A DNA stretch of 64,000 nt from Diplonema papillatum (GCA_030068145.1 JAPJBO010000817.1:39313-103312); one strand, 5' to 3'. Shown: positions 41,850-54,425, counted from the stretch's first letter. The notes: a model not told the origin generated them from the sequence alone. Program-made: numbers and translations.

Positions 41850-43790
41850 CCCCCACCCCCCCCCTTCCGCCCGCTGGTGAATAAGAACAGTGCCACCTCC
41901 CCGGAGCCCGGAGGCCTTCACGGCTTGACGCCTCTCGACAAGGCAGAACGAGTGAAAGTGTCAAAAATGCCGTCAAAAGACGAGCGAATCGAGAGACCCC
42001 GACTCTGCAAATGCTGGTACCTTTCATGCGCAGACGGAGAAAGGAAGACGCAACAACTGTGCGCCTGAAGGCGACGATCGAGAGGCGAAAGCACAACACG
42101 TGCGAAGAGGTGTGAAACGCGTGCTGCGGGTGCGGGAGTCAGAAAACACTGTGCGGGCCGAATTGTGACTCGTCTTCCAACCGAGCGCACCCAAACCTCG
42201 ACGTAAGCGCTAAGCCGCCGAATTTCACCAGCCTTTGATTCCTTGAAACGCTATTAGTAGCAATGGATACTGGACCTTGGAGTCGGCGAAGAATTGACCC
42301 CCTCGGCACCCCTCTTACCCCTGCTCTGACTAGACAGTTAGAGGGGCACGAGGGCCGGACGCCCGCCGTTTTGTATTAACCAGCCCTCGTGTCCCCTTTT
42401 TTGGAAAAGGGTTCTTTACATTGTACACACCTTTCCCTGTAGCAAGGGAGTCAATCAAACTTATCAGGCTCCCAGCCCGATACACCCAATCGTACCCACC
42501 GTTTTGAACCGAGCAAAAGAGGCACAGAGTAAAGCTCTTGATAAGAAAACTGACGCACGTCGGCGGAAGCACAAAAGAGTCGCATAAATTCCCCGCCCCG
42601 CCCTCACATAACCCCATCCCCAACCCCTGCGGACCCTTCCCTCTTCCCCTCAGTACTTTCAGTAGCCACTCCCGATCTCCCGCTGGCACCGCATAGATGA
42701 CGCGTCGGCCGGCGCTGCGAAAGGCGCAGTGAATCGCGGCCCTGCTCGTTCACTCTCATCACCTGCAATAACTCGATCCGCTGCAGCCCACGGATGGTCG
42801 AAATATTTCTTTCTTGGGCCCCGACTTGCCACCCCCTTGCATAGAAGTGGGCATCCTACGTATACCAACCGTAAGACGCTTTCCTCCGGCATACCATAGG
42901 CAAGGTAGCCAACAAGAATTGCACCTCTGTATACACTGTTTCCGCAAAATGCTACATAGGGACGGGCAAGGGTGCTTTGGATCAAGAAGCCGAGAACAAC
43001 TTCGCCTGATACCTCATGGTACTTTTGTTCAGTCAATTCTGTGTCCGTAAATGAGGAAACCTATCCCTAGTTCTCGAGCTAACAAAGTCAACGAACAGGC
43101 TACTGCCAACGGCTGCACGAGATGCTGAGTAACAGTGCGATGGCTCGTTTCTCAGATTGTAAAAACAGCGAACATTTTGTGCAGTCGTCGCGGGATGGCA
43201 GCATCCCGCAGTTCAGGACCTGGGTCGGCGAGTGGTTTCCCCCCAACCTACCCAGTCACTCACAAGTAACCAGCACGACCTGCGAGAAGACTTTTTTCGT
43301 TCTTGATTGCGTGTTATGCGACCGCAATTTTGCTTTCTTTTTTTACTCATGGGACTGCCGTGTTGTACCTTTTTGCGAAAAGCGAAGCGTTTCCAATCCG
43401 TGATAGGGCGTCCGACCACAATGTATTTCGAAGATCGTGGACCGATCAATACCACCGATCGATGTGCATTGGGGTGCGCTTTTACACAGCTATCACAACC
43501 ACAAGCCCCAAACCCAACGCACCCGTGTGTCCCCTCTAGGCATCTTGTGGTCAATGGCCCAGCCATTCACCATCAAATTCGTCAATGGCTGTACTTTTTC
43601 ACGTGATACAATGCTGCATCACGTGCAGAAGTAAGGCGCGAACATGCATCCCTGCACTCGTCCGTCTTGTTGCAGTACGTACGTGGAGGTCTCCCTGCCG
43701 GAGATTTCTTCTGGACCGGTCGCAAGTCTTATCACACACACGCAGCAATAAGGATTTCCGTACTTCCTTGTGAAAATGGGTCGATGCCAA
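41850..43790. other. Stretch without recognisable genes
   Basis: A minus-strand frame at 42659-43036 (125 codons) and others of similar size have no motif I recognise. C-runs at 41848-41868. Confidence 0.3.
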
Positions 43791-43791
43791 A

Positions 43792-44212
43792 CCCCCCCTC
43801 CTGCATGATCCAAAATAGGGCCAAAAACAGGCATTTTTTTTCAGATTTTCCACTGTCGTCTGGGAATGGGCAGCAATGGTCAGCACCTGGAGAAAGCAAT
43901 GTGTATTCCGCTCCGAGTGACCATGCGCGCACCCAATTACCCTTGGAGACTCCTGTGCAGATTCCTCATTGCCAGCTCCCAAGACTCCTGCCTGCTCACC
44001 ACACCAGACACGGTCTGTCCGGTGTGCTAAGGGGGTTTGAGACGCATTTAGGGGCTTGACCACTAGTTTATGGCGGTATGTGTCGTTTAATTTCTGCAGC
44101 TTGTATTATGGCCCAGAAATTCCGAAAATATACGCCATAAACTAGTGGTCATGGAAAATCTGAAAAAAATGCCTGTTTTTGGCCCTACTTTGGATCATGC
44201 GGAAGGGGGGGG
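43792..44212. mobile_element. TIR element, ~60-bp inverted ends
   Basis: CTGCATGATCCAAAATAGGG and the following CCAAAAACAGGCATTTTTTT then CAGATTTTCCA are inverted at 44153-44205. Both ends lie beside C/G-runs. Confidence 0.8.
44057..44151. mobile_element. Nested 95-bp MITE
   Basis: TGACCACTAGTTTATGGCG and its exact complement bound the segment, inside the 43792-44212 element next to its right TIR. Confidence 0.8.
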
Positions 44213-44219
44213 GGTGGGG

Positions 44220-46365
44220 GCACCATGACACCCCATTTGTGTGGGTTTGTGAGCTCCTATGCATGACACAGGGCCCATCTGGTAGGAAATATCACTCAGA
44301 AGTTGTTTTTGGGGTGATCCTGGGCCCAGAAATACCCGGATTTGACTTAGAATTTTTTTGAGTTGATTACGTGTAAAGGGAGGGGGGTTTTTGGCATTGA
44401 CCTATATATCGAAATACTTGAATATGTACGTCCCACGGGATCGTCGGAACACAAGAAACCCCCAGGCGATACGATACTTTGCAAATCCACACCCGGGTTT
44501 CTCCTAGTTCAACCCCACTCTTTTGAATGGAGCGAATCAGGAGATAGCCATACAACATCGGCCAAAAGGTCCACCCCTCGGAACAACGAGGCTCCTGAGT
44601 GCGTTACGCCCGGTCCAGTCGGACCCGGTCGGAGACACAGGATGTGGCCACTCAGGCCAGGGTGTGAGCTTCCCCCCAGATGGCGTTTACCTTTCAAAAA
44701 AGAGACACTGTAGGCGTGCAAGGATGTGGCCGCACAGTGACAGAGTGAGAAGGGGCACCGTGTGACCCTGGCCATGTTCCGGTTGTTCTCCCTGCCAGCC
44801 GCGGAGGTTTTTCTGTTGCATTTGTAGGCAGGTAGTGTGGGTATGCTGACAAGATGATTGCCATAAGGCAGTATGTATTTTCTCGTCAGAGCGAGAGCAG
44901 CCACACTGTTGGAGCGCATTGATTGGGAATGGACTGCATTTCAGGGCTTCAATCTGACGGAACACGTATGGTGGTGTCACTTCGGTGCTCGATGGCCGCT
45001 GCTGTCTCTTTGGCCAAGTCGCTCCAGTCGAACTGCGAATAGCACGCAGGAAATCGCCTTTGCTTTTCTGCTTTTTTTGTCTTGGAAGGGGAACGGTGTG
45101 ACTCTTGGCCACGTGGAGCCGCCCGATGGAAGGCTAATGTTAATTACCCGCCGTCCACACTTTTTCGGTGCGGACGACGAGCGAGTGCGCAGTTTTTTTT
45201 GAGGCGCGCACGGCCGCACGGCGCGCGCACGACTAGCGTTATGTGGCGACCACAGTGTCGAACGAACAGTACCCGAGACGGATGAGTAAAAGGACACCGG
45301 CGTGCTCCAACGCCACCCAATTCCCGCAATGAATCGTTGTCGCAGCGCATTATTCTCGGACACTGGCCTATCCGCACTTCACAACCTCACGAGTTTAGCC
45401 ATGTAGACGTTGTTAAAACCGCCGCCCCTCACTCTTTGGCTACACTGCGTCAGCCGTGTGCGTGAGCCGTACGTGCGGCCGCGCACACTTTTCTGAGAAG
45501 ATTCGGTGCGCTAACACAAAGCCTAGGGCGGGAGGGGGGTGTAGCTCTGGTGACAAAGGCTTAAAACCCGTTTGCACTTTGGAGTCACCCGACCCCCTTA
45601 CACACTGCACCAGGGTTACCCGCAACCCTGTTGTTATATATACTCGGAACCCCTTTGCTTGGCCCTCGGCCCGGGGGCGATTTCCAACATTGCTCTCCCC
45701 AACTGATTACACCCTGGTCTGCAGAACAGACTCGCTGCCACGTCTCGCAACTGCACCACTGTACTCTGTCTCCCGGACTAGTAGAAAATCACTAGGGCTT
45801 GGCGCTTCTCGGACCTGGATCTAAGCTGGCTCATCCCCTCCTGATAGCCGTGATGGTTGATTTGCTTTGGGTTAGCATGCAAAGAATCTGTGGCGATAAT
45901 CTGCATCACTGTGATGGACCGAATAATAGAGTTGCAGGCAATTCTATGCAGCTCTATAGGATAGGGATGGACCCGATTGGAGCGTGATTCACTGCGAGTA
46001 AACACCGGCAATTCGAAGAGGTGGGGATGGATCGGCTTACCTGGGGCTGAGACCCGAGCGCGAAGCCCGTGCTAAGAGCTAAGGTTGTGCCCTGGGTCCG
46101 GACAAGGCTCGAACTTGAAGCGAGACCAAAGGGGGTTCAGGCTATGCTTTCACACCGAGGATCCGGTGCGGAAAGTGTCGGGGGCAGCAGTGCGGAAGTG
46201 CAAAAAGAAATTTAGACGGGGAGCAGTTCGCGAGCTCGCGCTTCATCCGTGCGTGCGCATTATGGCGTGCAGCCGCGAACCGTTTATACGAACCTGGTTC
46301 GGCACCCATTGCAAGAAGAGAAAAAAACCCCCGGGTGGGCTAGTCTGACACAGAGTTGTCAACAG
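44220..46365. other. Stretch without recognisable genes
   Basis: Short frames only. One CCCACGGGATCGTCGG unit occurs at about 44430-44450, and there are GC-palindromic words at 45200-45230. Confidence 0.3.
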
Positions 46366-46369
46366 GAAA

Positions 46370-46560
46370 AAAAAGAAGAAAAAAAACACAAACAAAGGTC
46401 GCAAGACACCAAACTGATCGTCCTTCGGGATCGACGGTAACACAAAACCACAATCACAAAACGAAGGTCGAAAGACCCCAAGCTCAAACTGCACGTCCCA
46501 CGGAATTGTCGGAACCACAGAAAAAAGGACCCAATCAATACCAATCAACCTTTAGTAAAC
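46370..46560. repeat. CGAAAGAC...GGGATCGTCGG repeat units
   Basis: Three degenerate ~55-base units are seen: AAGGTCGCAAGACACCAAAC to CGTCCTTCGGGATCG, AAGGTCGAAAGACCCCAAGC to CGTCCCACGGAATTGTCGG, and a partial. The same unit recurs at 16600, 16710, 17100 and 50175. Confidence 0.65.
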
Positions 46561-46899
46561 AGCATGTTTTTCAAGAAGACTCACCGCGTTTGAAAAGAAA
46601 TGTCGGGCCCGAAAAGTCTGCTCCTCGCGCCTTGAAAAACAGGGCTCAGTACATTGCACGCCCTGTCCATGACGCTCACGCTTTGCTTAGCTCGCGTACT
46701 GTAAGTACGTTGGCCGGGCTGCATTACTTCGGTGCTCGATGACCGCTGCTCCAACAGGTTGCGGGTAACCAACCCTGCAGCAGTCCGGCAGACGACCGTG
46801 CCTGCCCCTAAACATCTAAGGGTAGATAAACCTCCAAACTTTGTTTTTTCGTTGCGCGCGTTCGATTTTTTTTGATCTTAGTTGGTTGGTTGGCCCGCT

Positions 46900-47070
46900 G
46901 CAACCCGCCGCAACCCGCCGTATCCCCCCAGAAGGCATCGCAAACCCGCCGCAACCCGCCGCAACCCCCCGGAGGGTATCGACAACCCGCCGCAACCCCC
47001 CGGAAGGCTTCGCCAACCCGCCGCAACCCCCCGGAGGGCATTGCCAACCCGCCGCAACCCCCCGGAGTGG
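46900..47070. repeat. GC-rich minisatellite (CCGCCGCAACCC)
   Basis: CAACCCGCCGCAACCCCCCG and GAGGGCATTG-like spacers repeat about seven times. Frames here on both strands are repeat by-products. Confidence 0.85.
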
Positions 47071-47274
47071 GACTCCTTGCCCTTTTCGCGCTTTCGAACT
47101 TCGCCGTCGTCGTTGTCTTTCGCACGTGTCCCGGGAGGTCCTTCCTCGAGAGATGCGAACGCGTGATGCCCTCACTGAGCTGGGCTCTGTACCCCCTTGC
47201 CCTCGCTCGCACGAAGTGCAAAGACGATAGGGACGAGAAATGGCTCGGCAAGCAGGGCATGACGGACTTGCGGA

Positions 47275-48388
47275 ATGCTGCTGAGAGTAAGCCCGAGAAT
47301 AAAGCAACTTGTTGCGGAGGTTATCAAGGCACCGAAAAAGGCTGTCGAAGAGGCCTTGGGTACTGCGGTGTACTCAAACCGCAAGGTTGAAGTGCTGCCG
47401 GGTTCTTGTCCAGCTGCCCAGACAGAGCTCCTGCAATGGATCAAGGATAAGTTTGATCTTGATCCGGCAGTTGATTCGAAGCTCAAGAGGCCTGATGCTG
47501 AAAGTTGCACCCGACTGCAGCGCTACTGGAAGGCCCACGTGAAGCACGAAAACCCGTATGAGGAAGTGTGGAGACAGCAACTGCTGTGCAGCTGCGGAAC
47601 ACGATCTAGCTTCTGTTCCTTACCTCCCGTATCCGTGCTCCAAGCAGGAGGATCCAGAGCGGTGGGCATCTTTTGCGGAGGCTTTGGAACGGGAAAGCTT
47701 CAAGGATGAGTGGCGCCCCTCGTTGCGCAGAGACGGCAAACAACACCTCCCGCCGGGGTTGAACCTCCTAAAGGGGTTCATCTTGGTCGAGAAAGGTGCA
47801 ACCGCCAAGGCCGTCACGGTCACGTGTGGGGTATGCGGGAAGCCTCGTGCGGTCTATGGTGGGAAGGACACCTGCATTGACAAGGTGAAAGCCTTGCGAA
47901 AGGAGGAATGCTACACGTGTGGTGATGCATTTCCTCCGGAGGGCTCCGTCCTGGCGAATGCTTGCTATGTCCGCAGGGCAGTGTCGTGCAAGGACCATGT
48001 CGAGTGGCTGCTTGCATCCCGGCGAGCCGAGCTCCGCGAGGCCGACATTTGCGGACACTGCGGTTCAAGGCAGAAGCTGCTCGACATCTCTGCTGAAACC
48101 AAGGCCAGGTTTCAAAGCTTTCAGCCTCTGTGCGAAGCTTGCAAGGCCAAGGGTTGCGAAGAAATTCGGTATCGTGAACGCAACCAAGCCCTTCTTGCTA
48201 GCCGGTCAGCAGCTGCGAAAAAAGCAGAAAAGGTTGCGGTAAAAGCACCCCCAGCGCAAAAGACAGCAGCTGCTGTCCAAGGTCAAGAAGCGTCGCAAAG
48301 AGCTCGGTCGCTATCCGCACGCAGGTCGACTTCAAGGGCACCGAGTCTCACCCCCATAGCGACCATGTTCCCCCCGAAGAACCCGTAA
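47275..48388 (+). pseudogene. Cys-rich protein with four CxxC-type zinc sites, one frameshift
   Basis: The first part (47275 to about 47575) encodes an N-terminal region with a helix-rich look (LLRVSPRIKQLVAEVIKAPK, then PYEEVW). From about 47575 the homology seems to go on in the +1 frame (AAAEHDLASVPYLPYPCSK to PMFPPKNP at 48388). Paired cysteines CGVCGKPRAVY, CYTCGDAF, CGHCGSRQK and CEACKAKGC suggest zinc binding, and the tail is Ala/Arg/Ser-rich. I recall CxxCxKPRxVY followed by a YxCG pair from unnamed proteins near mobile elements in corals and other eukaryotes, but I cannot name the family. There is no equivalent at the matching place in the left copy, which fits an inserted element gene. 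A single base error could also explain the break. Confidence 0.45.
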
Positions 48389-49051
48389 GACCCAAACACC
48401 TTTCGGTCACTAGAGCTGGCGAGTTTGCGAGCGTATGGTTTTGTATCGTAACAAGCTAGTTTTACATTCTCGGTCCGCGCCCGAGGGTTTTTAGCGTTTT
48501 TTGTGTCCAGAAGCGTCACGGATGCCGGTGGCACACACAGGTTGGGCGTTTTCGCATGGCGGGGACGCCTTGCAGCCTTCGTGTGCATGCTGCATATCCA
48601 ATCTTTTCTTTGTGTCTTTTCTTTTCTCTTTTGCGCGCGTGCGTTCGCTCCGGCGGCAAGGCAAAAACTAGGAAACAAAGTCTGGAGTTTATCTACCCTA
48701 AACATTAAACTAAGGGAGGTCACATTTTTACCCGTGGCCCAAACAGATGCCTGTAAAGATCAGATGCCTAGGGCGGTGTTTTGTAACCCGTGAAGTTTTT
48801 TTCTGGTGCAATGCGACGAGACTGGCGCCGAGTTTCGTCTCACAGCTGGTTTCCTTGGGCTGCAACCTTGAGGGAGAGGCAACGACAGGCACAATTCACC
48901 TCAAAAAGGACCACACACCCCCACTCACAAGGACAACGCACAGTCACTATTTTTTACAAAATTTCGTCGTCTTGTTGCGTTAGTGGGGAGTCATTTGCAT
49001 GCAAATGAGTACCACACTATGCCAGCTTTTCGCTACGTGTCTCCAGAAGGG
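48389..49051. other. Stretch without recognisable genes
   Basis: CAGATGCCTAGGGCGGTG at 48761-48778 resembles 38753-38768 (ATGCCTAGGGCGGTG), so an element end may lie here. Confidence 0.3.
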
Positions 49052-49615
49052 TCACTTTTTCCGCGCTTTTCGGCGCGGTGGAACTCTAGTCGGTTGCAAC
49101 TGTTCTTGGAAGTTACTGACTAGCTCATAATCAGAAAAGGAATGGGAATCTTCGCTTTCTCGTTTGCGCCGATAGGCACGCCGTGATGCGGAGGACCCGA
49201 GTAGCCGGGAAGAGCCGGCGGGAGGGCGCGATCGTTGCGCGACCCGTGGAGGGCGCAGTGGGCGCGAGCCAAGTCCGAGCCCATCGGAGTGCGATATACA
49301 AGCAGAATCAGAATCATGGCCCGAGTCAGGGCCTGCCATCGAAGAGGGCCGGGCGGGCCGGGTGGGCGTGTGTTCGGGCCGAGACCGGCGCGTCGTCGTC
49401 GTCGTGCGCGCAGCGCGGCTGCGGGAGAGGCCGTGGGGGTGCATGGCGCGGGACGCTTCCTGCCTGCTTCGGGGGCGACTTCGTCGTCCGCCTCCTCCGG
49501 CCACGGCTGGTAGGTGTCCCAGGTGGGGACGGCGCGCGCCGCTTCCGGCCTGTGAGGCCGTCGCTCTCGCCGACAAAATTTCAAGATCCTTTCTTTTTTT
49601 TACACAAAGATGCAA
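49052..49615 (-). CDS. Arg/Ser-rich hypothetical protein
   Basis: The minus-strand frame of 187 codons is rich in Arg, Ser, Pro and Gly. It ends in RKRESEDSHSFSDYELVS and a basic tail PRRKARKK. The acidic-aromatic SEDSHSFSDYELVS closely resembles SEDSDSFSDFDFVS in the block at 58928-59281. The GC-rich middle is open on both strands, so the coding call is weak. The function is unknown. Confidence 0.3.
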   Translation of the reverse strand: MHLCVKKRKDLEILSARATASQAGSGARRPHLGHLPAVAGGGGRRSRPRSRQEASRAMHPHGLSRSRAARTTTTTRRSRPEHTPTRPARPSSMAGPDSGHDSDSACISHSDGLGLGSRPLRPPRVAQRSRPPAGSSRLLGSSASRRAYRRKRESEDSHSFSDYELVSNFQEQLQPTRVPPRRKARKK

Positions 49616-49861
49616 AAAAGAAGTAGTTAATTTAGATAGATAGGTAGGATTAAAAGATTAGTGGGCAGCAGTCAGTTGTGAGACTGGCACGTGAGCAGCG
49701 TCACCTCCCCTAGCGAGCTCTCGGATCAAGCTGCGGCTGATGCAGCTGTTGTATGGATCGCCTACATACACTCAGCCGCGCGTGCCTTCATTGCGAAGGT
49801 TACTGCTGCGGCCTTCTGGGTGGCAGCTGTGTCAGGTCAAGTAGCGAGATCTGAGGCCCTG

Positions 49862-50105
49862 TGATGGCTGAGTGCACACCTAAGCAGGGCTGCATCCTCG
49901 TGTTGTAGCCGTGTTGTGTATAAGGCTTCGTGGGGGCCTGGTCAACCACCTCATCACTATAGGGCACAAACCTTTCTCGTGATTGGACAGTCGGGATTGC
50001 CGGGGGCGGGTCTCCATGAAGAAGAAAATTGTAAAGCAAGACCTGCCCCCTGCGCCTGCTGTCTCCGGCTGCTTCGGCAGACGACACATACTACTACTAC
50101 TACTG
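49862..50105. repeat. Dispersed repeat (also 22865-23090)
   Basis: Matches 22865-23090 in the same orientation, with a ~15-base insertion (TGATTGGACAGTCGG) near 49981. Confidence 0.75.
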
Positions 50106-50129
50106 CGGAAAAATGCAAAGATCTTTGTA

Positions 50130-52163
50130 AATCCATGACTACACACGAGGCTGAACCTCACAAACAAGAAAAAGGTCGAAAGACACCCATGTGTCGCCAA
50201 GCCCATACGGATTCGTCAAACACAAACACTCACGGATGCAGTGTGCTTTCGAAGGAAACTTAAAAAAGGAAGTCGAAGATCGTTTGGCTCGGAAGTTGCA
50301 CAGTATTTAAGTATCATCTGTAGAAGATTATATAGTGCGAATACAGCCGCAACGAAAGAGCGGGTGTCTCGTAACGCAATGCTGGCTGCGTGTGTTTGCG
50401 TCGACTTTCTGTGTCTGTTCAGCACTGAGCGATAGTTGCACTCTCAGAGGCAAACACCCCTGTAAGTATGGAAGTACGAGTACGGTACCCGCAACGCGGG
50501 GTGGTGTGCCACCATTGAGTGTCGAGCGACCTCTCTCACTCTGGAGACTTCTCACTAGTAACACAACCAGGGATTATGCATTACGGTTAGTGCCCACAAC
50601 CACTTAAAAAAAGGGCGTCCCGAGTTTTCTAAGTGATTGCTTCGACACACTTGTCTATCCGGAATGGGATAAGTTATCCTCTGCTCTGGTAGCACGGGTG
50701 TGCCGAGTCGCCGGACAAACCAGATTCACACTAATGGCTCAAAGGACCGAAATGGGACCAATGTGGCGTTGAGCACACCATTCCAAGCACGTTCTTGCAA
50801 CCTCCCCGGGTATACGCAATCGTTATGAGGGTTCGTGTTTATAACACCTGACGTAACATGTGATCACATGTTACGTCTTATACAGCTAAAAAATCATGTC
50901 ACATCGTATCACCATGTGAAGTTGCTTTGTGATTTCCATAACAGGGTTGTGTACCCGAAACACGTGTCGGACACTGAGTGTCCGTTGCTTAGTTTATTTG
51001 AACAAGTCCGGAAAATGTTCGCGGCGGTCTTTGCAGCAACTTAAACTAAGATCTCCCCTTTGCAAAGCTTAAACGGTTTCGGGTGGAAAACATCCGAGAA
51101 TCCTAACGGCTTCCACTTTACAAACGACGCCTTCGTGGCTGTCCGCACTTAGAAACGCGGTGCACAGAAAGAACCCAGTAGACTGCCCATTGCAACATTG
51201 CTATTTGCGCCAAGTAGCCATTGCTACTTGCGCCAAGTAGCCAAGTGACTTCAAAGTTGCTGCCGCGATGGTCCAAGGGCAAATGCCATATCGAAACTGG
51301 TCCAACAGTCCGAGGGGTGGCCGCGGAATAGTAGCATATCAACACATGACCGTAGTGCATCGTCGTATCGTTATTGCAGGGTACCCGGTCCGCAACCCCA
51401 GTGTTCCAGCTGCAGAGAAACCGAACACCCACCCAAGGCGATGGTCCCAGGATCCCAGGCCACTGACAGACGAGCAGCACTACCCCCCTAGCGAGCTCTC
51501 GTGCAGCTGTTGCACGAGATCGCTGAGGTACGTTCACGGCTGCGCCTTTGCTGCGGTCTTTGTACGCGGCGAGATCTGGGGTCCTTTGCCGGCTGCGTTG
51601 TAGTCGTGTCGTGCAGAAGGCGGCCCGACGACGATGCGGTGCAAACTCTTCGTGACCGGGGGGGGGGGGGGGGGGGGGGCGGATTTCTAGCAAACCTGCC
51701 CCCCCGCGTCTGCTGTCTCCGGCAACTATTCCAAATATTACGCGCGCGAGCGCTGGCAACAGAAAAATATAGTCTGTCCCAATGACAAATTTGCGCATCT
51801 TACACGCACTGCTCGCCACCTACTCAAACCGCGCAAAACAAAACAAAGCAAAACAAAGCAAACCAGACGCAATCAAGCAACTTCCATTTGTAGAACCTGC
51901 CAAAGGAAACACCATTGCGGATGGCTGGTCTGTGTGGCTGCTAGCCTCTCCTTTTCTGGGGATGGCTCTGAGTGACATGGGTCATTTCGTCTCCACCTCG
52001 TTTTTCTTAACCTCCTGGGTTTGTGTGATGAACTACTGCACCCAGTGACTGTTCTTGAAGATCGTGGCGGTCTTTTCTTACATTTTTGCACCCTTCCAAA
52101 CATGCGTGAGGCAAAGTCTTGCCTAAACATTATCTCAGTTTGCAACCCCTTTTTCGGGTTTAT
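50130..52163. repeat. Segmental duplication block, right copy (matches 17170-20820)
   Basis: Colinear with 17170-18112 and 19954-20820. The 18121-19953 element is missing, and the join lies at about 51060-51085 (AAACGGTTTCGGGTGGAAAA). A G-run at 51658-51679 lies within. The 20-base palindrome TAACATGTGATCACATGTTA is kept at 50854-50873. Confidence 0.85.
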
Positions 52164-54117
52164 GAGCCAATTCACCCACCCCCTGATCGAGCGTAATCGA
52201 GTGTAGTAGTTTTGGATTAGAATGCAAAGAATCTGTGGCGATAATCTGCATCGCCGACGGCGCGGTTATCTCTTCGCACGTGAAGTGTCATGCTTTCGCC
52301 TCTTGTAGTGTAGTAGAGTGTAATCGAGTGTAATCGAGTGTAGTAGAGTGTAGTAGAGTGTAGTCGAGCGTTGTAGAGTGTGATCGAAATTGACACTAGT
52401 ATTTTGGGTTCGACCACTGGTGGACCCCTGGCTGGCCCATGAGCGACCATGTTGACCACTGTCTGGCCCAAGAAGTGCCAAGCACAAGCATACGAGGGAC
52501 GGAAACCGCAGGTGTGGGCCTTCACCGTGGTGGAGCCAGGCTAGATTCGGGGTGGCGCCCTGGGAGGGACAGGGACGGGGGTAGTCACGCCTTAGTCCCA
52601 GGGCCTCTCCCCACCCATCTGTATGTGTTCTCCTGGTCATCGCTACCGCGCTGACCTTTCCCTCAAAGCCCGCTGCCCACTGCCCTACAAGAGACATGCT
52701 TTGCACTCTCTGAATGCCCATTGACTGTGCTCCGCTTCAGCCGACTGCTTTGGAAGAGGTACTGTGCTCCGTTTGGTGCCGACTGCCCTGCCAGAGACGT
52801 GCTTGCAGACAGAGGTCGGCCGCCGCTACTTTGGTTTTCTCTCGCGTCTTCCCAGCTCCGCCACCTTCCCAGAGGCTTGGGGAGAGCCACGTGCTCCGGC
52901 TGTAAGGGACGAGACCGAGGTGCGACGCTGGCCCCGGTCGCAATCTGTATGTGCCGGCCCGGCCCGATTAGGCCTTTGGAGTACCGCGTGAATGGCGCGA
53001 TTGGGCCCACGCGCATGCAGCCTGTCTGCTCGCAGTCACGCCGGCCGGCCCGCAACCGCAACCACATTCGCTTGTGCCCACACACCAGCTCTTCTTATCG
53101 AGCTAGCGATCCAGCTAAGGAGCACAACCGAGGATCCGAGGCGGAATCATGCCCCACAGTGGCCGCACGAGAGCAGACAGCGATGAAGGCCGCAGGGACA
53201 GGGTGTGTCAGCCACAATAACGGCAGGTTCCTCCCGCAGACGCACTACCCATCGGAATGTGACAGCGCAAGTAGGCTCGATGGAAGCACGAAGTGAAGCA
53301 GGATAGACGAGCTACGGAGACGAGACGAGTCGTGTACCAGGGGCAGGCCGGGACGATGAACCGCATGAAGCCGAAGAAAAAGTTCAAGAACGAAGCAACA
53401 CCACAAGCCGCGTGCAGCCAAGCAGACCTCCCGGAACCTACGTGGGCAGTAACGAGGAGCCAACAGATGAGTGTCCACTGAACCCCCTTGTCAATACCCC
53501 CAACGACTATGGCACGAATTGCGCAATGCCAGACGGTAGCGTCTGACAATGGCATGCGTGACATTGCAGTGCCTAAAGGTGAGATTAGCCTCCGTTTTCA
53601 ACCGCCTTGTTGTCGCCAGGGAGATCGAACCCACAAACAGAAACTTGACATCTTCGAGGACAGGGTGTCTGCCAAGCGCTTGCCCTATCGCCTGGAACTG
53701 CCCCGCAGGGAATGCCAAAAGGCTCGAGTATTAGCTGCGCTAAATTGCAAAGGTTGCTAATACGGGAAAACGGGTACCCGAGCCCCTATGCACTCGACAA
53801 CCTGCTTCCACAAGTCAGTCCGAACTTCCTCGTCCCCTGCTGCACTGCCTGGCTACATCCTTTTTTCAGACGAATATGCTTCTTTTTGTTCGATATTCGA
53901 TGATCGTGCTATCAGCATCTTTAGCCCCAGAAGAAGGCTCGATAATAGACACGTTGCATCGGCTAATCAGGATTGGCTGAGTGCTGTGTGTTTAATCAAT
54001 TGTTACAGTACCCCCCCAATTCACCAAAAGCTGGTCAATTGTAATCGAGTGTAATCGACGCGTAATCGAGGGTAATCGAGCTCAAGTCGCTTTCAGGGGG
54101 GGTAGGTGAATTGGCTC
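52164..54117. mobile_element. 2.0-kb TIR element with GTAATCGAGTGTAATCGAG arrays
   Basis: The left end GAGCCAATTCACCCACCCCC is matched by the complement of the right end, GAGCCAATTCACCTACCCCC. Taking one more base on each side (T...A) gives GTTTA as a possible target duplication. Arrays of GTAATCGAG/GTAGTAGAGT lie at 52186-52210, 52305-52385 and 54040-54085. It interrupts the duplication block: the left-copy sequence continues directly from 20790 to the (CT)n tract, here found at 54280-54362. A plus-strand part at 53250-53400 resembles 15830-15960. Frames at 53488-53760 (+) and 53208-53564 (-) are unknown. Confidence 0.85.
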
Positions 54118-54314
54118 AGTTTATTCTTTTCTTCACTCCCCCCATATTCCGTGGCTCGAGCAGATAAAAAACAGTCAAAGGAAACCAGGCAGTAGAAAGG
54201 TTATGCACCGACCACGAGAACGCATGCACGTGGGTGGGAAGAGGTGCGAGGCCATCCCGAACCAAGCCTGGCTACCTGGCGGTGATGTCGACACTCTTTG
54301 GCTTGTTTGATTTG

Positions 54315-54362
54315 CGCTCTCTCTCTCTCTCTCTTTTTCTCTCTCTCTCTCTCTCTCGCTCA
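54315..54362. repeat. (CT)n microsatellite, right copy
   Basis: Corresponds to 20820-20935 by its flanks (CACTCTTTGGCTTGTTTGAT against CACTCTTTGACTTGTTTTAT). Confidence 0.9.
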
Positions 54363-54425
54363 GCATAGGTGCTAGTTTCCCCAATATGCTATTACAGTTT
54401 GTTAATTTCCCCATTACCTACCCTC

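Noticed and set aside
46816-47307. Minus-strand Gly-rich frames over the GC minisatellite
   Set aside because: They are open in several frames on both strands because of the CCGCCGCAACCC repeat.
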